A stretch of 64,000 nt of DNA, taken from positions 124,001 through 188,000 of the forward strand of contig JBBDHG010000424.1 in assembly GCA_037951165.1 (NCBI GenBank), read 5' to 3'. A program made the position numbers and the translations under genes. Every line of letters starts with the position of its first letter. The stretch's first letter is position 1. The notes below the pieces were generated by a model that searched no databases, was not told the DNA's origin, and was given only the letters and a program-made list of their open reading frames with translations. Of this stretch, positions 24,501 to 32,979 are shown piece after piece. Source of the DNA: Lophius americanus. Taxonomy: Eukaryota; Chordata; Actinopteri; Lophiiformes; Lophiidae.

Positions 24501-27500
24501 TTTCCACCAGATGGAACGGGACCCCCGTCTTCAAACAGGTCCGCTTTCCTCTCATCAGTCCAGTGGAGATTGGATTATGGCCTAGAGTGTTACTGGTGAG
24601 ACCTAGGAGCTGAGTCCCTGCTTCTGAAGGTGGTCTACTGAAGTGATGATGTGGTGGAACAGGACCGGGAGTGATCAGGTCTGGTGGGTCCAGTCCAGTT
24701 GGAACCAGTTCTTGATGCCATTTGGTAGATTTTAATCCTCTTTCACAGGTAGTTGAAAACGGTCCAAAGACCCGACAAGTTAACTGTGTTTTATAAATAC
24801 ACAACTTCCTGAACATCACTAGTGAAATGAGATTAAAAAACGTCTTAAACTTTATCTCAGGCCATAATTCCTCAACTGTTTGGTCCATTTAGTCCACATT
24901 GGTGCATTTCCATCGCCTCGAGGAGATCTAGAAGAAGGAGAACTTCCTTGTCTTTATATGACAAACGTAACACTACATGATGAGCCTTAGGTGGGCTCCT
25001 TTGTATTTATCATACTTTACTCAGCGGGGGGAGCTTTGTTATGAAAAACACTGATTACTTCCCTCCACATGTCTGACAATGTCCAAACTGGTGGATATGA
25101 ATGTAAACCAGGTGATCTAACCTGGTTCACATCATTTCACTATTCTTGTCCCTGTTTTATTCACTAGGGGGAACTTTTTGTTGAAATCATGTCCTCATCC
25201 TTTAGTCCAGTTATGACTACATTTAGCTCCTATAAATCGACTCCTGTATTTATCTTCATCATTGAGTCACTGTAGGATCTGATCCTAGAACAGACTGCTG
25301 ATGTCATAGACATAGTCAGGTTGGGTGACTGTGGGATCTGATCCTAGAACAGACTGCTGACCTCATAGACATAGTCAGGTTGGGTGACTGTGGGATCTGA
25401 CCCTAGAACAGACATCTCTCAGGAGAGCTGATCTGACCCTGATGAAGGCAGGAGTGTCGCTCCAGTGTTCATGAAGCGTCCTGTGAAAGTAAAGTAAAGT
25501 GAAGCAGAGTTTTATGACTCTTCATCAGGGGAGTGATGTTGTCAGAGTCTTAATGAAGAGCAGCGGCTGATCCGTGTTCATTAGTGTTTAGCGTTCGCTC
25601 TGAGAGTCAGACCTGCAGCTCCTTGTGTTCTGAATGGATTTATTTGGATTGTGTCAAATGAGGAGTGATTTCAGGCCCAGGTGGGCACAATACCTCCTTA
25701 GTTTACTACAAACAATGACTCAGCAGGATTAACCAGGCGGGCAGAATGTGCTGTTGTCACAAGTTAGAGGCAAAACGCTGCTGAGAGAAATTAAACATCT
25801 GTAGATTGCTGCAGCAAAAAGTCTGTTTAACATCCCGGGTATCATGTCCAGACATTTACGGGTCTGTTTAAAGGTGCAGTCTGTAAATATTTAGCGGTAC
25901 CTCTTCTAACAAATGGAACATCATTTTCATAATCATGTTTTTATTAGTGTATAATCAGTTGAAAACTAGAATTGTTGTTTACGTTAGCTTAGACTCAGTC
26001 CTTATTATATCCAGAGGGGGCGTGGCCTCTTCCATTTTGTGCTGCCATGTTTGTACAGTAGCCTGGAATAGGCAAACTGAACTTTGGCTCTTGAGAGGAC
26101 GTTTGATGTTTTTCAGTTGAAGTGGCATAAAGACGATGAAATAATTCTTCACCTCTTAAAACCAATGAGGAAGATGATGATGATTATTATGAATAAATTG
26201 TTGCCGCTGTTCTATACTGTGATGTGGAGGATCATACTTATTAGTTATGAGCGGGAAAACACGCCATCAGGAAAGGAAAGCATGGAGACCCAACTCATGA
26301 AACCCTTGGGAGTTAAACTGGTGGGGTCCACGCAGTCCGCCTAGGGGATTCATTCAGCAGGGGAGGGACGGCCGCACGGTGTGGGAGGGTCCCAATACAG
26401 GACTCCGCCCCTAACTGGGAGCACACTTTGCACCTCCGGCTTCAAGTTCCTTAGAAGTGTTTGTTCTGTCGTGGTGTTTTTTTTCCGATACAATTTCTCA
26501 AACACCCATAACTCATCAGTAAAGCCTTCGTAGCGGGACGTTCCCAGTCGCCGCTATCACATTTGTGGCGTTCTGACGGGAAGCTCCCAGGTGTGACTAA
26601 TAAAGTAGGAAAGGACGATGGTGCAAACGCAGCAGAACTTCACCCGCTAAAACAGACGACGTGTGTGAGGTTGTGTTCCTCTGGGCCCACAAACATGATA
26701 ATAACACAGGAAAGATGTCAGACTAACAAGAAATCGATGTGAGTCCATGTCCCTCACATCTATCCTGATTCCAGGAATACGTGCGGGCAGAGACCGCAGT
26801 AACTGATGCAGATGAAGACAAAGAGCTTCACGCCGCTGAAGACGGAACAAATCTGTTTACTCAGCTTTCCTCCACACAAATAGAACCTCTGTTTGTAGAA
26901 TAAAACACAGAGTCAGTGAAGAGTGAAGACCCCGAGGATTCTGTTAGTGGGGAGTCCTGACCCCCTCACATGGGACTGATCTGTTAGTCCGTCCATCGGC
27001 CCGCGGTTCTGTTTGATCCAGACTAGATGGATCCTCATGTGTGAAGGTTACAGCGTCACCTGTGATCAAAGGAGATGTATGTATATATTCTTTAACTTTA
27101 CCACTCCACAAACCTGAGGAATAGAACCAGCGTCCTGCTCTGCCCCTCCGTCCCCCCGCCTTAATGCTGACGTCAGTGAAAGGAGTTCTAACGCTGAAAC
27201 ATGCACTAAGTATCACATGAATAGACGTTTTGGCTCAGGTTTCTGCATGACTCCATAAACATTGTTCTGAATCCATAAGTTAGCAGCGTTTCCTCCTGAA
27301 TTGGGTTCTGTTCAGCGGGCTGGACCGCATCAATAGAGGTAATTATGGAGGGACCATATGGGAATTTGGGGAAACAAAACTATTGAGCCTTTGTTGGGGG
27401 TTTACTCTTGAATTGTGTGCTGTGCAGAAATGCAGCGCCACTCTGCATGATCTTTAACAGATACTAATTTGTTGAGGTGTCTGTTTTAGAAGGAAGAAAT

Positions 27501-30500
27501 CGTTGAGGGAGGCTGAAAGAAACTCAATCAGGGTAACAAAGGCAGCCGAGCAGAGCGCTCATCCCTCAGTGCCAGGATTTATCATAACAGCCACACAGCA
27601 CCTCTATCGCTGCTCCGTCCAGGAACCTGCAGGATGATCCATCAAACCCAGAAGAGAAGGTGACCAGAAAGTAGAATTCAGATTCAACCCCCTCATATGA
27701 AGCCAGCTGGACTTAGCCCGGTTCTTTTACCTCTGACCAAACTGTGTCCGTTCTTCAAACCCAATTTAACATGAAACAACTTTTACATTATGATTCTATT
27801 TTTGAGCCACGAAGCTTCTTTGACACCAACTGGGTCTGTGTAAAAGAGGCTCCGCCCCCTTAGAGACTTAGTCCTAAAAACTACCAAATTGCATGAAAAA
27901 CCAGGTTCCAGCTAGACTGGACCCCCCCCAGACCGGATCACTACCAGCCCTGTTCCACCTCATCAGGGTTGAATCTTTTTCAGTCTGATGATTCGGGTGT
28001 CGGTTAACCTTGTTAACGTTTCAAATAAAATATCATTTTATTCTAGCCAGCCATCTCATTCTGCTGTTTCCAGCTGCTGCCGTTCCTGCAGGCCAACCTG
28101 ACGGGCTTCAAGAACCTGGAGATTCTCAACTTCAGGAAGGGCAGCGTGGTCGTCAACAGCAAGATGAAGTTCGCCAAGTCAGTACCGTACAACATCACGG
28201 AGGCCGTCCACTGCATCCTGGAGGAGTTCTGCTCCGCTGCCTCCAAGAAGCTGCACATCCAGATCGACAGCCACTCTCTGGACGTAGAACCAGGTACTGT
28301 CAGAACCTTCTCTTCTGTAGCATCTACATCTACATCTGATAACCACATAGCGGCTACGCTCCTGCGTCATTCTCACAGACCCAGTTTGTCTCTGGGTATT
28401 TTCTATTTCCTCCGTGTTTGCTGTAAAGACGGTTCTGGTGGTCATTTCTGCCCACTTTAAAATAGTTCCTAATGACTTCAGTCCGTCACGTGATCGACGC
28501 TGCTCAGGAGAAATCAGGCACCTCTTCAATCACATGTCGGATCTCGATGAAGGAAATATGGAAGCTGAACATCTAAACTGACCTACAGCATATTGTGTAA
28601 ACATGTTGTTCAATTGTCATTAATCCAGATCTTTGTAAAAAACATCTAAATTCATAAATAACACGCTTCAGAAACGTAAACTGGTGTAGGAGTAAAGATG
28701 AGGCAAAAAGAAAATGACTTAAGTAGGGGCCGTGGGAACCCTGAACCCACCTTCTGGAGCAGCCATGGGCGACACAACCATGAGCTCCGTTTTGTTGCTG
28801 CTGAGCTTCAGGAGGTTTGATGGCATCCAGGCTTTAATTTCAGGCTGTTGACGGGGGCGGGGGGGCGGGTGGACGGTCTGGTGCTCAGTTAAAGATGTGC
28901 GTCATCGGCGTAGGAGCAGAAACTTAGTTTATGTTCTGACCAAGGAGAGGCATGGAGATGATAAGGAGGAGGGGTCCCAGCTCAGACCCTTGAGCCACAC
29001 CTTCGTTGACTGGGTCTAGTGTGGACCTGGAGTCTCCAATGGTGACTATTTCCTGTTGGACAGATCGCAGTGACACCAGGAGGGAGCCGTTCTGGTGAAG
29101 CCCAGGTGGTCAGATAGGCGTTTCAGGGGGATGGTACCCTAGACTGTGTCAAAAGCTGGGGAGAGGTCCAGTGGGAGGATGATACTCTGGAAGTGGTAAG
29201 TGATTTGCGGGGGGCTGTGGTGTGTTCTGAAACAGGACTGAAAGTTCTGGTCAGAAACGTCTCAACAGAAGTTCTGGAGGTCATTTGGAGGTTGTCCTAC
29301 TGCAGCCTCTCCTGTCCACCTGGTGGCGCCTTCATCTGAACCAAAGCAGCTGAAACTGATTCACCATCGCTTACACTTCAGCTGGACGGATCCAGATCCA
29401 GACCCAGAAGTTCCACTGTTCTGCTGTAAGGCTGAAGTGTGTCAGGGGATCTGTGTCAGCTTAGAGGACCATCTGCTCCAGAGATCAGAAAAAACCACAG
29501 TAGATCATTTATGAAAGCAATGCTTGGTCCAGCGACATTTCTAGTCATCACGACGTTCAGCAGGTCCATCTAATGTTGGAGGAGTTCTGAGGAGCTTCAG
29601 TGGTCTCTGATGGTCACTGGTCCAGATCAAATCCACAGCTCTGAAGAACAATCATCTAACACCATTATTCCGTCTCATAATCCTCACGCCCTAGACTTTA
29701 ATCGTCATCACATCACGCTAACCTTCTGAAAGCTGCTCATTACTTTTACAGCGGCCGTACGGCGGCTCCTCTAACAGTGGGAATAATAAGTCCCTCTGTT
29801 GGACCGGCGGCGCTCTTCATCCTGACCTCTGTGTTGTAACGTTCTCCACAGATGAGAAGCATGCAGAGAGCAGAGATCACAAATAGACTCTGTAATTAGG
29901 TCTATATGTCAGAATCCACCAGAGCTCAGTGGGGCTCGCTGGTTGGAGTAATAACCAGGAGGAGGAGGAGGAGGAGGAGGAAGAGGAGGGGAGCGGCGGT
30001 TTCCTCGGAGGAGGCTGATTGTGTTTCAACTGAATGTGGCGGTCAAAGTTTTTTTTTAATATTAATGTCATGTTGATTAAGCACATTCAAAATAAATATG
30101 CCCAAAGTGGATCTGGGGGTCCCGTCAGGACCGCCGGTTTGAGGACGAATAATCCCCCGAGACTTTTCAGTCACATTTAGGATCCTGCATTTATTCAACA
30201 GCGTCTTTCTTCTTCTGGAGATCCGTCTCTGACAGCATTTAAGGGGGATTCTGGAAGGTCCTCTATTGTTCCAGGTCTTCTCCACGTGTAGATGATGTGT
30301 GTCACTGTGGATCTTTTGAGTTCTTAGTCCAACGTTGGACTAAGGTTCTTAGTCCAACTAAGGTTCTTAGTCCAACGAAGGTTCTTAGTCCAACGGAACT
30401 TTTTAGTATTTTCCTAATCATTTTTAATTCATTTAAAAAAATCAGCAAAACAGTTTTGGTAATTTGAGGCTGATATATTTTATTGCAGTTTTATGAAGTT

Positions 30501-32979
30501 TACATTTTTGTCTTTTCAGGTTAATTAGTGTGATTATTTGTTTCCCCTCATAATATTTATAGCAGTTTAAGAGCTCAGGTATTGTCTTTTATTCACAGGA
30601 CACGTTTTTTAGCCTCTTGTAAAGATGGCGGTTAACGAACCACCATCACGACGTTCTGAGCGTTTATGTCCAAACCATCGGCTGCGTCGATGACATCGTT
30701 GCGGCGCCGACGGCACCTTCGGCGACTGATGGGCGATAGTCTGTGTGGAAATCCCTGTGATTACAGTTAAAGTCGTAGGATGTGACCAACGCCGCGGCGT
30801 CACAAACCCGCGGCGTCACAAACCCGCGGCGTCACAAGCCCGCCGTACATTCCACCCGTGAATCCCTCCAAACATGCTAATTTCCCGGGAGCGAGCGGGG
30901 CGTTTAGTCCCGGCAGCCGTCCACGCCGGAGGCTAAACCCTCCATTTCAATGCAGACGAGGAGCTGAGGATCTCATTAAAATCAAACCCTCCTCCCCCAC
31001 GGGGGAGAGGGGGCTGCTGAAGGGAGGTGCACACGCTCATCCCATGAATACTAATTTTCCCTCCTTTCTCTCCTCCTCGCAGCCGATCGGGCCGACGCCT
31101 GCAAGTTCCTGGCCTGCGACGAGTTTTCCCGCTGCGTGGCGAACGGCCGGACCAAGGAGGCCGAGTGCGTGTGTGAACCGGGCTTCATGTCGGTGGACGG
31201 GCTGCCCTGTCAGAGCCTCTGCGTCCTGCAGCCGGACCTCTGCCCAGGAGGGGAGTGTCGGATCTTCCCTGGACACGGAGCGCTGTGCAGGTAGAGTCAC
31301 AAGACTGCAGCTTCACTGTCCCTCGGCGCCTCGGTTCAGTTCCACCCCACAGAGTGTAGATGGGCCCATAAAACAGCTGAAACTTCCAAACGTCAGGTGG
31401 TTGTAAATCAACCTGTCTGACAAGAGTCCAGACCTTTTGCCCTTCTTCAGCTGTGTTAGGCTCCACCCCCCTGTAAGACAGCACAGCATCAGCAGACACA
31501 GAAAAGAGATTGACTCTCCAGCCCTCCTCTCAACGCTAGGCTGCTACTAACATGGAAGATCTGATTCCAGCACCCCGTCAGACCGGACCTCCTCTGCTCC
31601 TCTGCTCCTCTGCTCCTCTGCTCCTGACACCGGGCCCTCACAGATCAGATTCCTCCCTGAAGATGTTTTCAGACGACCTTCAACAATCTTCATGAAGTCT
31701 GGAAGAGGAGACGACCCACGGAGGACCCCCTCCTCCGTTCTTTTACCGGAATGACACCACCACGGGTTAAAATCCGCTGAATAGGCAAATTATGTGATGG
31801 ATTGTTCACAGATGTTTTCCTCACATAGACCTCAGTGTGAGGAAGAACTGGACTGGTTCTGGAAGGACAGTTGCATAAAAGATGGATAGAGATCTGGAGC
31901 AAAGCTTTAAAACCCTGAGTGTTAGTGATGTCACTGACGCTGGAGTCTCTCATTTCATATTCATGAGACAAGTCCTGTCTGGGCTAGCATGTCCCCATCA
32001 TGGATCCCACTCCTCCCAGAATGTTCTGGTGGGTCAGTTATTCCCTCAGAGGGTTTCAGCGGTGAAGCTGGAGAACCAGACTAGAACGAGGAGCTGCTCA
32101 ATCTAGAGTCTAACCTCGTCGTGGAGATGAAAGACCTGCTGCCTCCTAATGTTCTGCTGTCCTACGCAGCAGACAACACAACCGGGGAGCAGAACCGGTC
32201 CGCTGGCAGTCAGAGCGGACTCAGTCCTTTGTAGCTAAACAACCTCAGATTCATGAAATTCATGAAAGCTCATCTTCCTCATGAGTTTTTCATGAGAAGG
32301 ATTTGAGTAAGTGCCTGTATTCAAACACAGTAAAGACAACTTTGACTCCTTTCTCAACTAATCGGAGCGGGTTTGAATGCTGGGAGAGTTAATGAACCCA
32401 CAGAACCGAGGCGCCGAGCAAACAGTCGGGCTCCGGTGTGGAGCTTTTCTGTCTGGTCTGGGGATTGTCAGGGTTCACGGGGGAGGCAAGGCCTCCTGGA
32501 TTTGCCAGCTGTCATTTACACTGAACCCTGTTTGGTCTAATCCCGCGTCCAGACCGGCCCGAGTACGGGACGCAGAATGAGAAACCAGCAGGACACCCTG
32601 AACAGAACCGAGGAGGTTAATGCGGCAGAGCTGCTCTTTCCTCTTAATCTTCTCTTGGCCGCCTGACAGCAAACAGAAGCAACACAATCATTTAGTGTGA
32701 GATAAAGACTCATTAATCAGAGGAATCACTGATGGCAGCACCTCAGGGACCCTCAGGGTCCGGATGGAGGATCCACGCTGCATGTCAGGTCCAATCTGGA
32801 CCGTATGGCATTACTGAAGGCATGTTTTGCTTCATAAATAGTGATCAATAGTAAAGGAGATGAAGGTGAGTCTCTTCTAGCCAACGGGTTTGTAAACGGA
32901 TCTTGTTTTCACTCCTGCTTCAATTTTCTCTCTTTGCAGGTACAGAGACAGTTTTTCCCTCCCGGGCCTCAGCAGTTAA
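5783..32979 (+). CDS. impg1: impg1, interphotoreceptor matrix proteoglycan 1 (5' end missing)
   Basis: This is the gene-level entry; 14 coding segments are listed separately. IMPG1 is a secreted, glycosylated protein of the matrix between photoreceptor outer segments and pigment epithelium, and is thought to bind matrix polysaccharides. Seen in order: a conserved N-terminal exon ([19 protein letters not shown]), Ser/Thr/Pro repeats, SEA domain 1, a giant acidic repeat, SEA domain 2 with GSVVV, and a Cys-rich EGF-like module (ACKFLACDEFSRC). All junctions are in phase and give about 2,196 codons plus stop, against 797 residues in human IMPG1 from memory. The excess is in the repeat exon. No transmembrane segment follows the EGF module, which favours IMPG1 over IMPG2, as does the myo6 neighbour. 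The signal peptide and first exons must lie upstream of the window. Paralogue a or b is undetermined. Confidence 0.93.
5950..7917. other. impg1 intron; LINE/SINE-like AT-rich tail at about 6440-6680
   Basis: Mostly unremarkable. Around 6440-6680 the text (AAT repeats, taacgctctttacatttgg, tctcaaagtgctacaaagta, aagtccttttttaaatg) resembles widespread fish LINE-derived sequence, but I cannot assign a family. An open frame at 7104-7472 has no recognisable similarity. Confidence 0.4.
7918..7955 (+). CDS. impg1: impg1 small exon (38 nt)
   Basis: The acceptor tttgtttgtttgcag and the donor ACACG|GTAGGT bound a 38-nt segment reading RMNRRRDGGPPT. It matches in position and basic character the human RIKQRSFPDRKD segment that follows the conserved N-terminal exon. 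Phase 0 in and phase 2 out fit both neighbours. Confidence 0.75.
8535..8760. repeat. interspersed-repeat-like segment in impg1 intron
   Basis: The text gggaggacccaaacgcagac, tcagtgaatttattgacaca and gaggcaggcaaaggtcaaag resembles a dispersed repeat seen often in fish genomes (LTR- or SINE-derived). Family not determined; based only on recall of the pattern. Confidence 0.35.
8817..8863 (+). CDS. impg1: impg1 small exon (47 nt)
   Basis: The acceptor gttgtgcag and the donor CACAG|GTACAC bound a segment reading (R)RVETPPRTQTVTETT. Phase 2 in and phase 1 out join exactly to the exons on both sides. It is rich in Thr and Pro, so probably an O-glycosylated linker. Support comes from splice sites and phase rather than strong similarity. 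Confidence 0.72.
9130..9494 (+). CDS. impg1: impg1 exon with 11-residue Ser/Thr/Pro/acidic tandem repeat
   Basis: The acceptor ttcactcag opens the frame DVTVASEVQTN, followed by about seven copies of DDTSEAPPTVT (33-nt unit). The sequence then degenerates to a Pro/Ser/Thr tail ending SPPAEE. The donor is GAG|GTACTG, phase 0. The composition is mucin-like (potential O-glycosylation) with regular acidic pairs. Other frames through the repeat are also open, but only this frame joins the neighbouring exons. The repeat number is probably variable between individuals and species. Confidence 0.88.
9817..9960. repeat. imperfect inverted repeat (MITE/foldback-like)
   Basis: The left arm (caaatttcactgtaacggct, then cattacggggaacttttt) is the imperfect reverse complement of the right arm (gttccccctagtgagtaaaa, then ccgttacagtgaaacttgat). 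Arms are about 54 nt and the loop about 35 nt. It could form a hairpin and looks like a small non-autonomous DNA element in the impg1 intron. Confidence 0.8.
9961..10795. other. impg1 intron, no recognised feature
   Basis: No exon or mobile-element similarity recognised. The short open frames at 10081-10603 are not supported. Confidence 0.5.
10796..10945 (+). CDS. impg1: impg1 exon: start of SEA domain 1
   Basis: It reads DSELPNLVPESPVEQTVEFSV and continues with DLVDPGYRELLDDPDS. This is the first strand and helix of a SEA domain, as in human IMPG1 ([21 protein letters not shown]). Phase 0 at both ends. The acceptor is the T/G-rich ttgttcttggag and the donor is CAG|GTGGGC. Confidence 0.9.
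11340..11780 (+). mobile_element. RTE-type LINE 3' fragment
   Basis: The + strand, with frame breaks, reads MEVREVLLDGSETAVLSRRQ, FRCSLGVRRKDRI, VLGDKV-like and RRMLEMELQAGE. This is the C-terminal part downstream of reverse transcriptase in fish RTE-type LINEs. Truncated and broken. Confidence 0.82.
12219..12277 (+). CDS. impg1: impg1 exon: SEA domain 1, middle
   Basis: It reads MQHVFDQLPGFKDIHVRGI, matching human MQKIFKKLPGFKKIHVLGF. The acceptor is tgtctttcag and the donor is TCAG|GTAAAT, leaving in phase 2. This is the conserved helix and loop leading to the strand that carries the cleavage site in cleavable SEA domains. Confidence 0.93.
12816..12836 (+). CDS. impg1: impg1 candidate 21-nt microexon in SEA domain 1
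   Basis: A strong pyrimidine tract and cag-type acceptor (ctcctccaatgcaag) precede 21 nt reading (S)ESQDSD(W), followed by the donor TG|GTAAAT. The length is a multiple of three and it is phase 2 on both sides, so it can be included or skipped without changing frame. From memory, human IMPG1 has an insertion at this exact point (PKKEKDGSSSTE after GFR). Skipping gives GIRPGGISVHY, a more typical SEA strand. It may therefore be alternative or not used. Confidence 0.45.
15006..15062. repeat. (CT)n followed by C9 and T13 tracts
   Basis: Simple pyrimidine run in the impg1 intron; could serve as a strong polypyrimidine signal in RNA, but no AG exon start follows directly. Confidence 0.95.
15291..15460. 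repeat. (TA)n microsatellite with ACATAC interruptions
   Basis: About 170 bp of TA and TACA runs, prone to cruciform formation and length change. The open frames on both strands (repeating I/Y) are meaningless. Confidence 0.97.
15546..15583. repeat. (AC)n microsatellite
   Basis: About 19 uninterrupted AC dinucleotides. Confidence 0.97.
16076..16269 (+). CDS. impg1: impg1 exon: SEA domain 1, C-terminal part
   Basis: After ctctctctcag the frame reads PGGISVHYSLVFEIN, then a Ser/Asp-rich loop, then a helix (GLRDMVTEALREEASL) and DLDSLNFRP. This is the end of a SEA fold. The usual GSVVV cleavage motif is replaced by GGISV, so self-cleavage is unlikely. Donor CCAG|GTACGA, phase 1. Confidence 0.9.
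16400..16416 (+). CDS. impg1: impg1 17-nt microexon
   Basis: A pyrimidine-rich acceptor (ttctacctacctcttcag) and a near-consensus donor (GGAG|GTGAGA) bound 17 nt reading (V)EAEKE. The previous exon leaves in phase 1 and the giant exon is open only when entered in phase 0 (entering in phase 1 gives an immediate TGA). A 17-nt exon converts phase 1 to phase 0, so it is needed for a working reading frame. It is separated from the preceding exon by only 130 nt. Confidence 0.72.
16585..17730 (-). mobile_element. Tc1-like transposon, nearly full length, inactive
   Basis: On the - strand the N-terminal part reads GQKVSLTTIRWRRHQHQRFG and RKKPLLSSTHKLTLLQ (helix-turn-helix region), and the C-terminal part reads STQEWFRGHRRKVLSSQSPD then NPTEHLWDVLQRGVHQRGPQ. 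The ends carry inverted sequence (left tctatagacttatgatcttt, right aaagatcatgggtatagag). Frame breaks separate the two parts. It fills most of the intron before the giant impg1 exon. Confidence 0.9.
17860..22279 (+). CDS. impg1: impg1 giant exon: acidic decapeptide repeat region between the SEA domains
   Basis: A single open segment of 4,420 nt (about 1,473 codons). It opens with an acidic, Pro-rich unique stretch (PNEPDSHNEFEVFTDLPEVD). From 18661 to 21120 come 82 consecutive 10-residue units, and after 21120 a degenerate acidic tail rich in EP, EE and SE. It occupies the position of the mucin-like central region of mammalian IMPG1, but Glu-rich repeats dominate. Low complexity implies a disordered, strongly negative chain. 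Acceptor tcctcgcag; probable donor GCAG|GTGAGG in phase 1, matching the next exon. Without splicing the frame would end at a TAA at 22336-22338. Confidence 0.88.
18661..21120 (+). repeat. coding minisatellite, 30-nt unit (60-nt dimer), 82 copies
   Basis: The 2,460 bp divide exactly into 41 dimers of 60 nt, each two units of the form cccaaagaggaagtcacaga + agattcagag or aagtcattga + agtttcagag. There is no insertion or deletion in the whole array. Variants change only a few codons: VTEDSE, VIEVSE, VIGVSE, VTEESE, VTEHYE, VTESSE. Within it, 18721-19020 and 19021-19320 are an apparently identical 300-bp tandem duplication, and 19591-19800 recurs at 20221-20430 with a few differences, so growth was by unequal exchange of multi-unit blocks. 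Confidence 0.98.
22610..23245 (+). mobile_element. RTE-type LINE fragment, reverse transcriptase
   Basis: Across frames the + strand reads FKVEVGLYQGWALSPFLFAV, MDRLTEEVSRSLHGS-like text, ENQERWR and TEYMYVNE, the palm region of fish RTE-type reverse transcriptase. Another segment near 22680-22780 may belong to the same element. Many breaks; inactive. Confidence 0.78.
23374..24020 (+). CDS. impg1: impg1 exon: linker and start of SEA domain 2
   Basis: After cttgtcttttcag the frame reads (E)KRDPSEGTAVIEDFLEES, then a Ser/Thr/Pro and acidic linker. SEA domain 2 follows ([20 protein letters not shown], then LFNKTSTEYRSLE), close to human [32 protein letters not shown] (split by a conserved intron). 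N-glycosylation sequons NFS and NKT are visible. Donor GTG|GTGAGT, phase 0. Confidence 0.94.
24040..24205 (+). mobile_element. short L2/Rex1-type LINE fragment
   Basis: The + strand reads ASSITLKNLGVIFDQSFPFK, preceded by IVLRPNHLR-type text in another frame. Both are typical of the reverse transcriptase thumb region of fish LINEs. It begins almost directly after an impg1 exon. Confidence 0.75.
24360..24890 (-). mobile_element. Tc1-like transposase fragment
   Basis: The - strand, over several frames, gives WTDERKADLFEDG, then GGNQTQRS / PEEHQTYGPTWRWQRN and GRLAIMEGN-type text, following the order of Tc1 transposase around its second catalytic Asp. Heavily broken. Boundaries approximate. Confidence 0.65.
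25003..25190. repeat. two copies of a gggggaactttttg-type module
   Basis: The text actttactcagcgggggg (25013 onward) and ttttattcactagggggaac (25154 onward) resembles the arms of the inverted repeat at 9817-9960. It suggests remnants of the same small element family. Confidence 0.55.
25267..25413. repeat. 59-bp tandem repeat, about 2.5 copies
   Basis: Unit starts tgactgtgggatctgatcct and includes tcatagacatagtcaggttg. Copies start near 25267, 25326 and 25385. Confidence 0.93.
25414..28073. other. impg1 intron, no recognised feature
   Basis: Long plain intron. No exon or mobile element recognised; short open frames are unsupported. Confidence 0.5.
28074..28293 (+). CDS. impg1: impg1 exon: SEA domain 2 core with GSVVV
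   Basis: It reads LLPFLQANLTGFKNLEILNF, then [20 protein letters not shown] and ITEAVHCILEEF. This is nearly the human sequence ([32 protein letters not shown]). GSVVV at 28140-28154 is the motif at which many SEA domains self-cleave between G and S. Sequons NLT and NIT are present. Acceptor tgctgtttccag; donor CCAG|GTACTG, phase 1. Confidence 0.96.
28740..29320 (-). mobile_element. L2/Rex1-type LINE fragment, reverse transcriptase palm
   Basis: The - strand reads LPLDLSPAFDTV, IPLKRLSDHLGFTRTAPSW, VTIGDSRSTLDPVNEGVAQG, SELGPLL and then YADDAHL. These are the ordered reverse transcriptase motifs, including the catalytic YADD box, of fish L2/Rex1-like elements. Frame breaks and stops show it is dead. 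Confidence 0.9.
29321..31082. other. impg1 intron with simple repeats
   Basis: Contains a GGA run (29957-29988), three copies of a 16-18 bp ggttcttagtccaac unit (about 30318-30395) and three copies of cgcggcgtcacaaacc (30792-30840). The rest shows nothing recognisable. Confidence 0.6.
31083..31290 (+). CDS. impg1: impg1 exon: EGF-like cysteine-rich module
   Basis: It reads ADRADACKFLACDEFSRCVA, then EAECVCEPGFMSVDG, then further Cys pairs to HGALCR (ten cysteines in all). It matches human IMPG1 [20 protein letters not shown] and its EAECRCKPGY segment. Acceptor ctcctcgcag, donor GCAG|GTAGAG, phase 2. Confidence 0.95.
31291..32939. other. impg1 intron, no recognised feature
   Basis: Plain intron apart from a short ctcctctg run near 31598-31625. 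Confidence 0.5.
32940..32979 (+). CDS. impg1: impg1 probable C-terminal coding exon (to TAA)
   Basis: A good acceptor (caattttctctctttgcag) fits the incoming phase 2 and gives RYRDSFSLPGLSS then TAA at 32977-32979. This makes the C-terminus about 35-40 residues shorter than I recall for human IMPG1. A donor-like GAG|GTAGGC lies 43 nt after the stop, so the exon may continue as 3' UTR into a spliced downstream exon. A different last exon remains possible. Confidence 0.5.
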
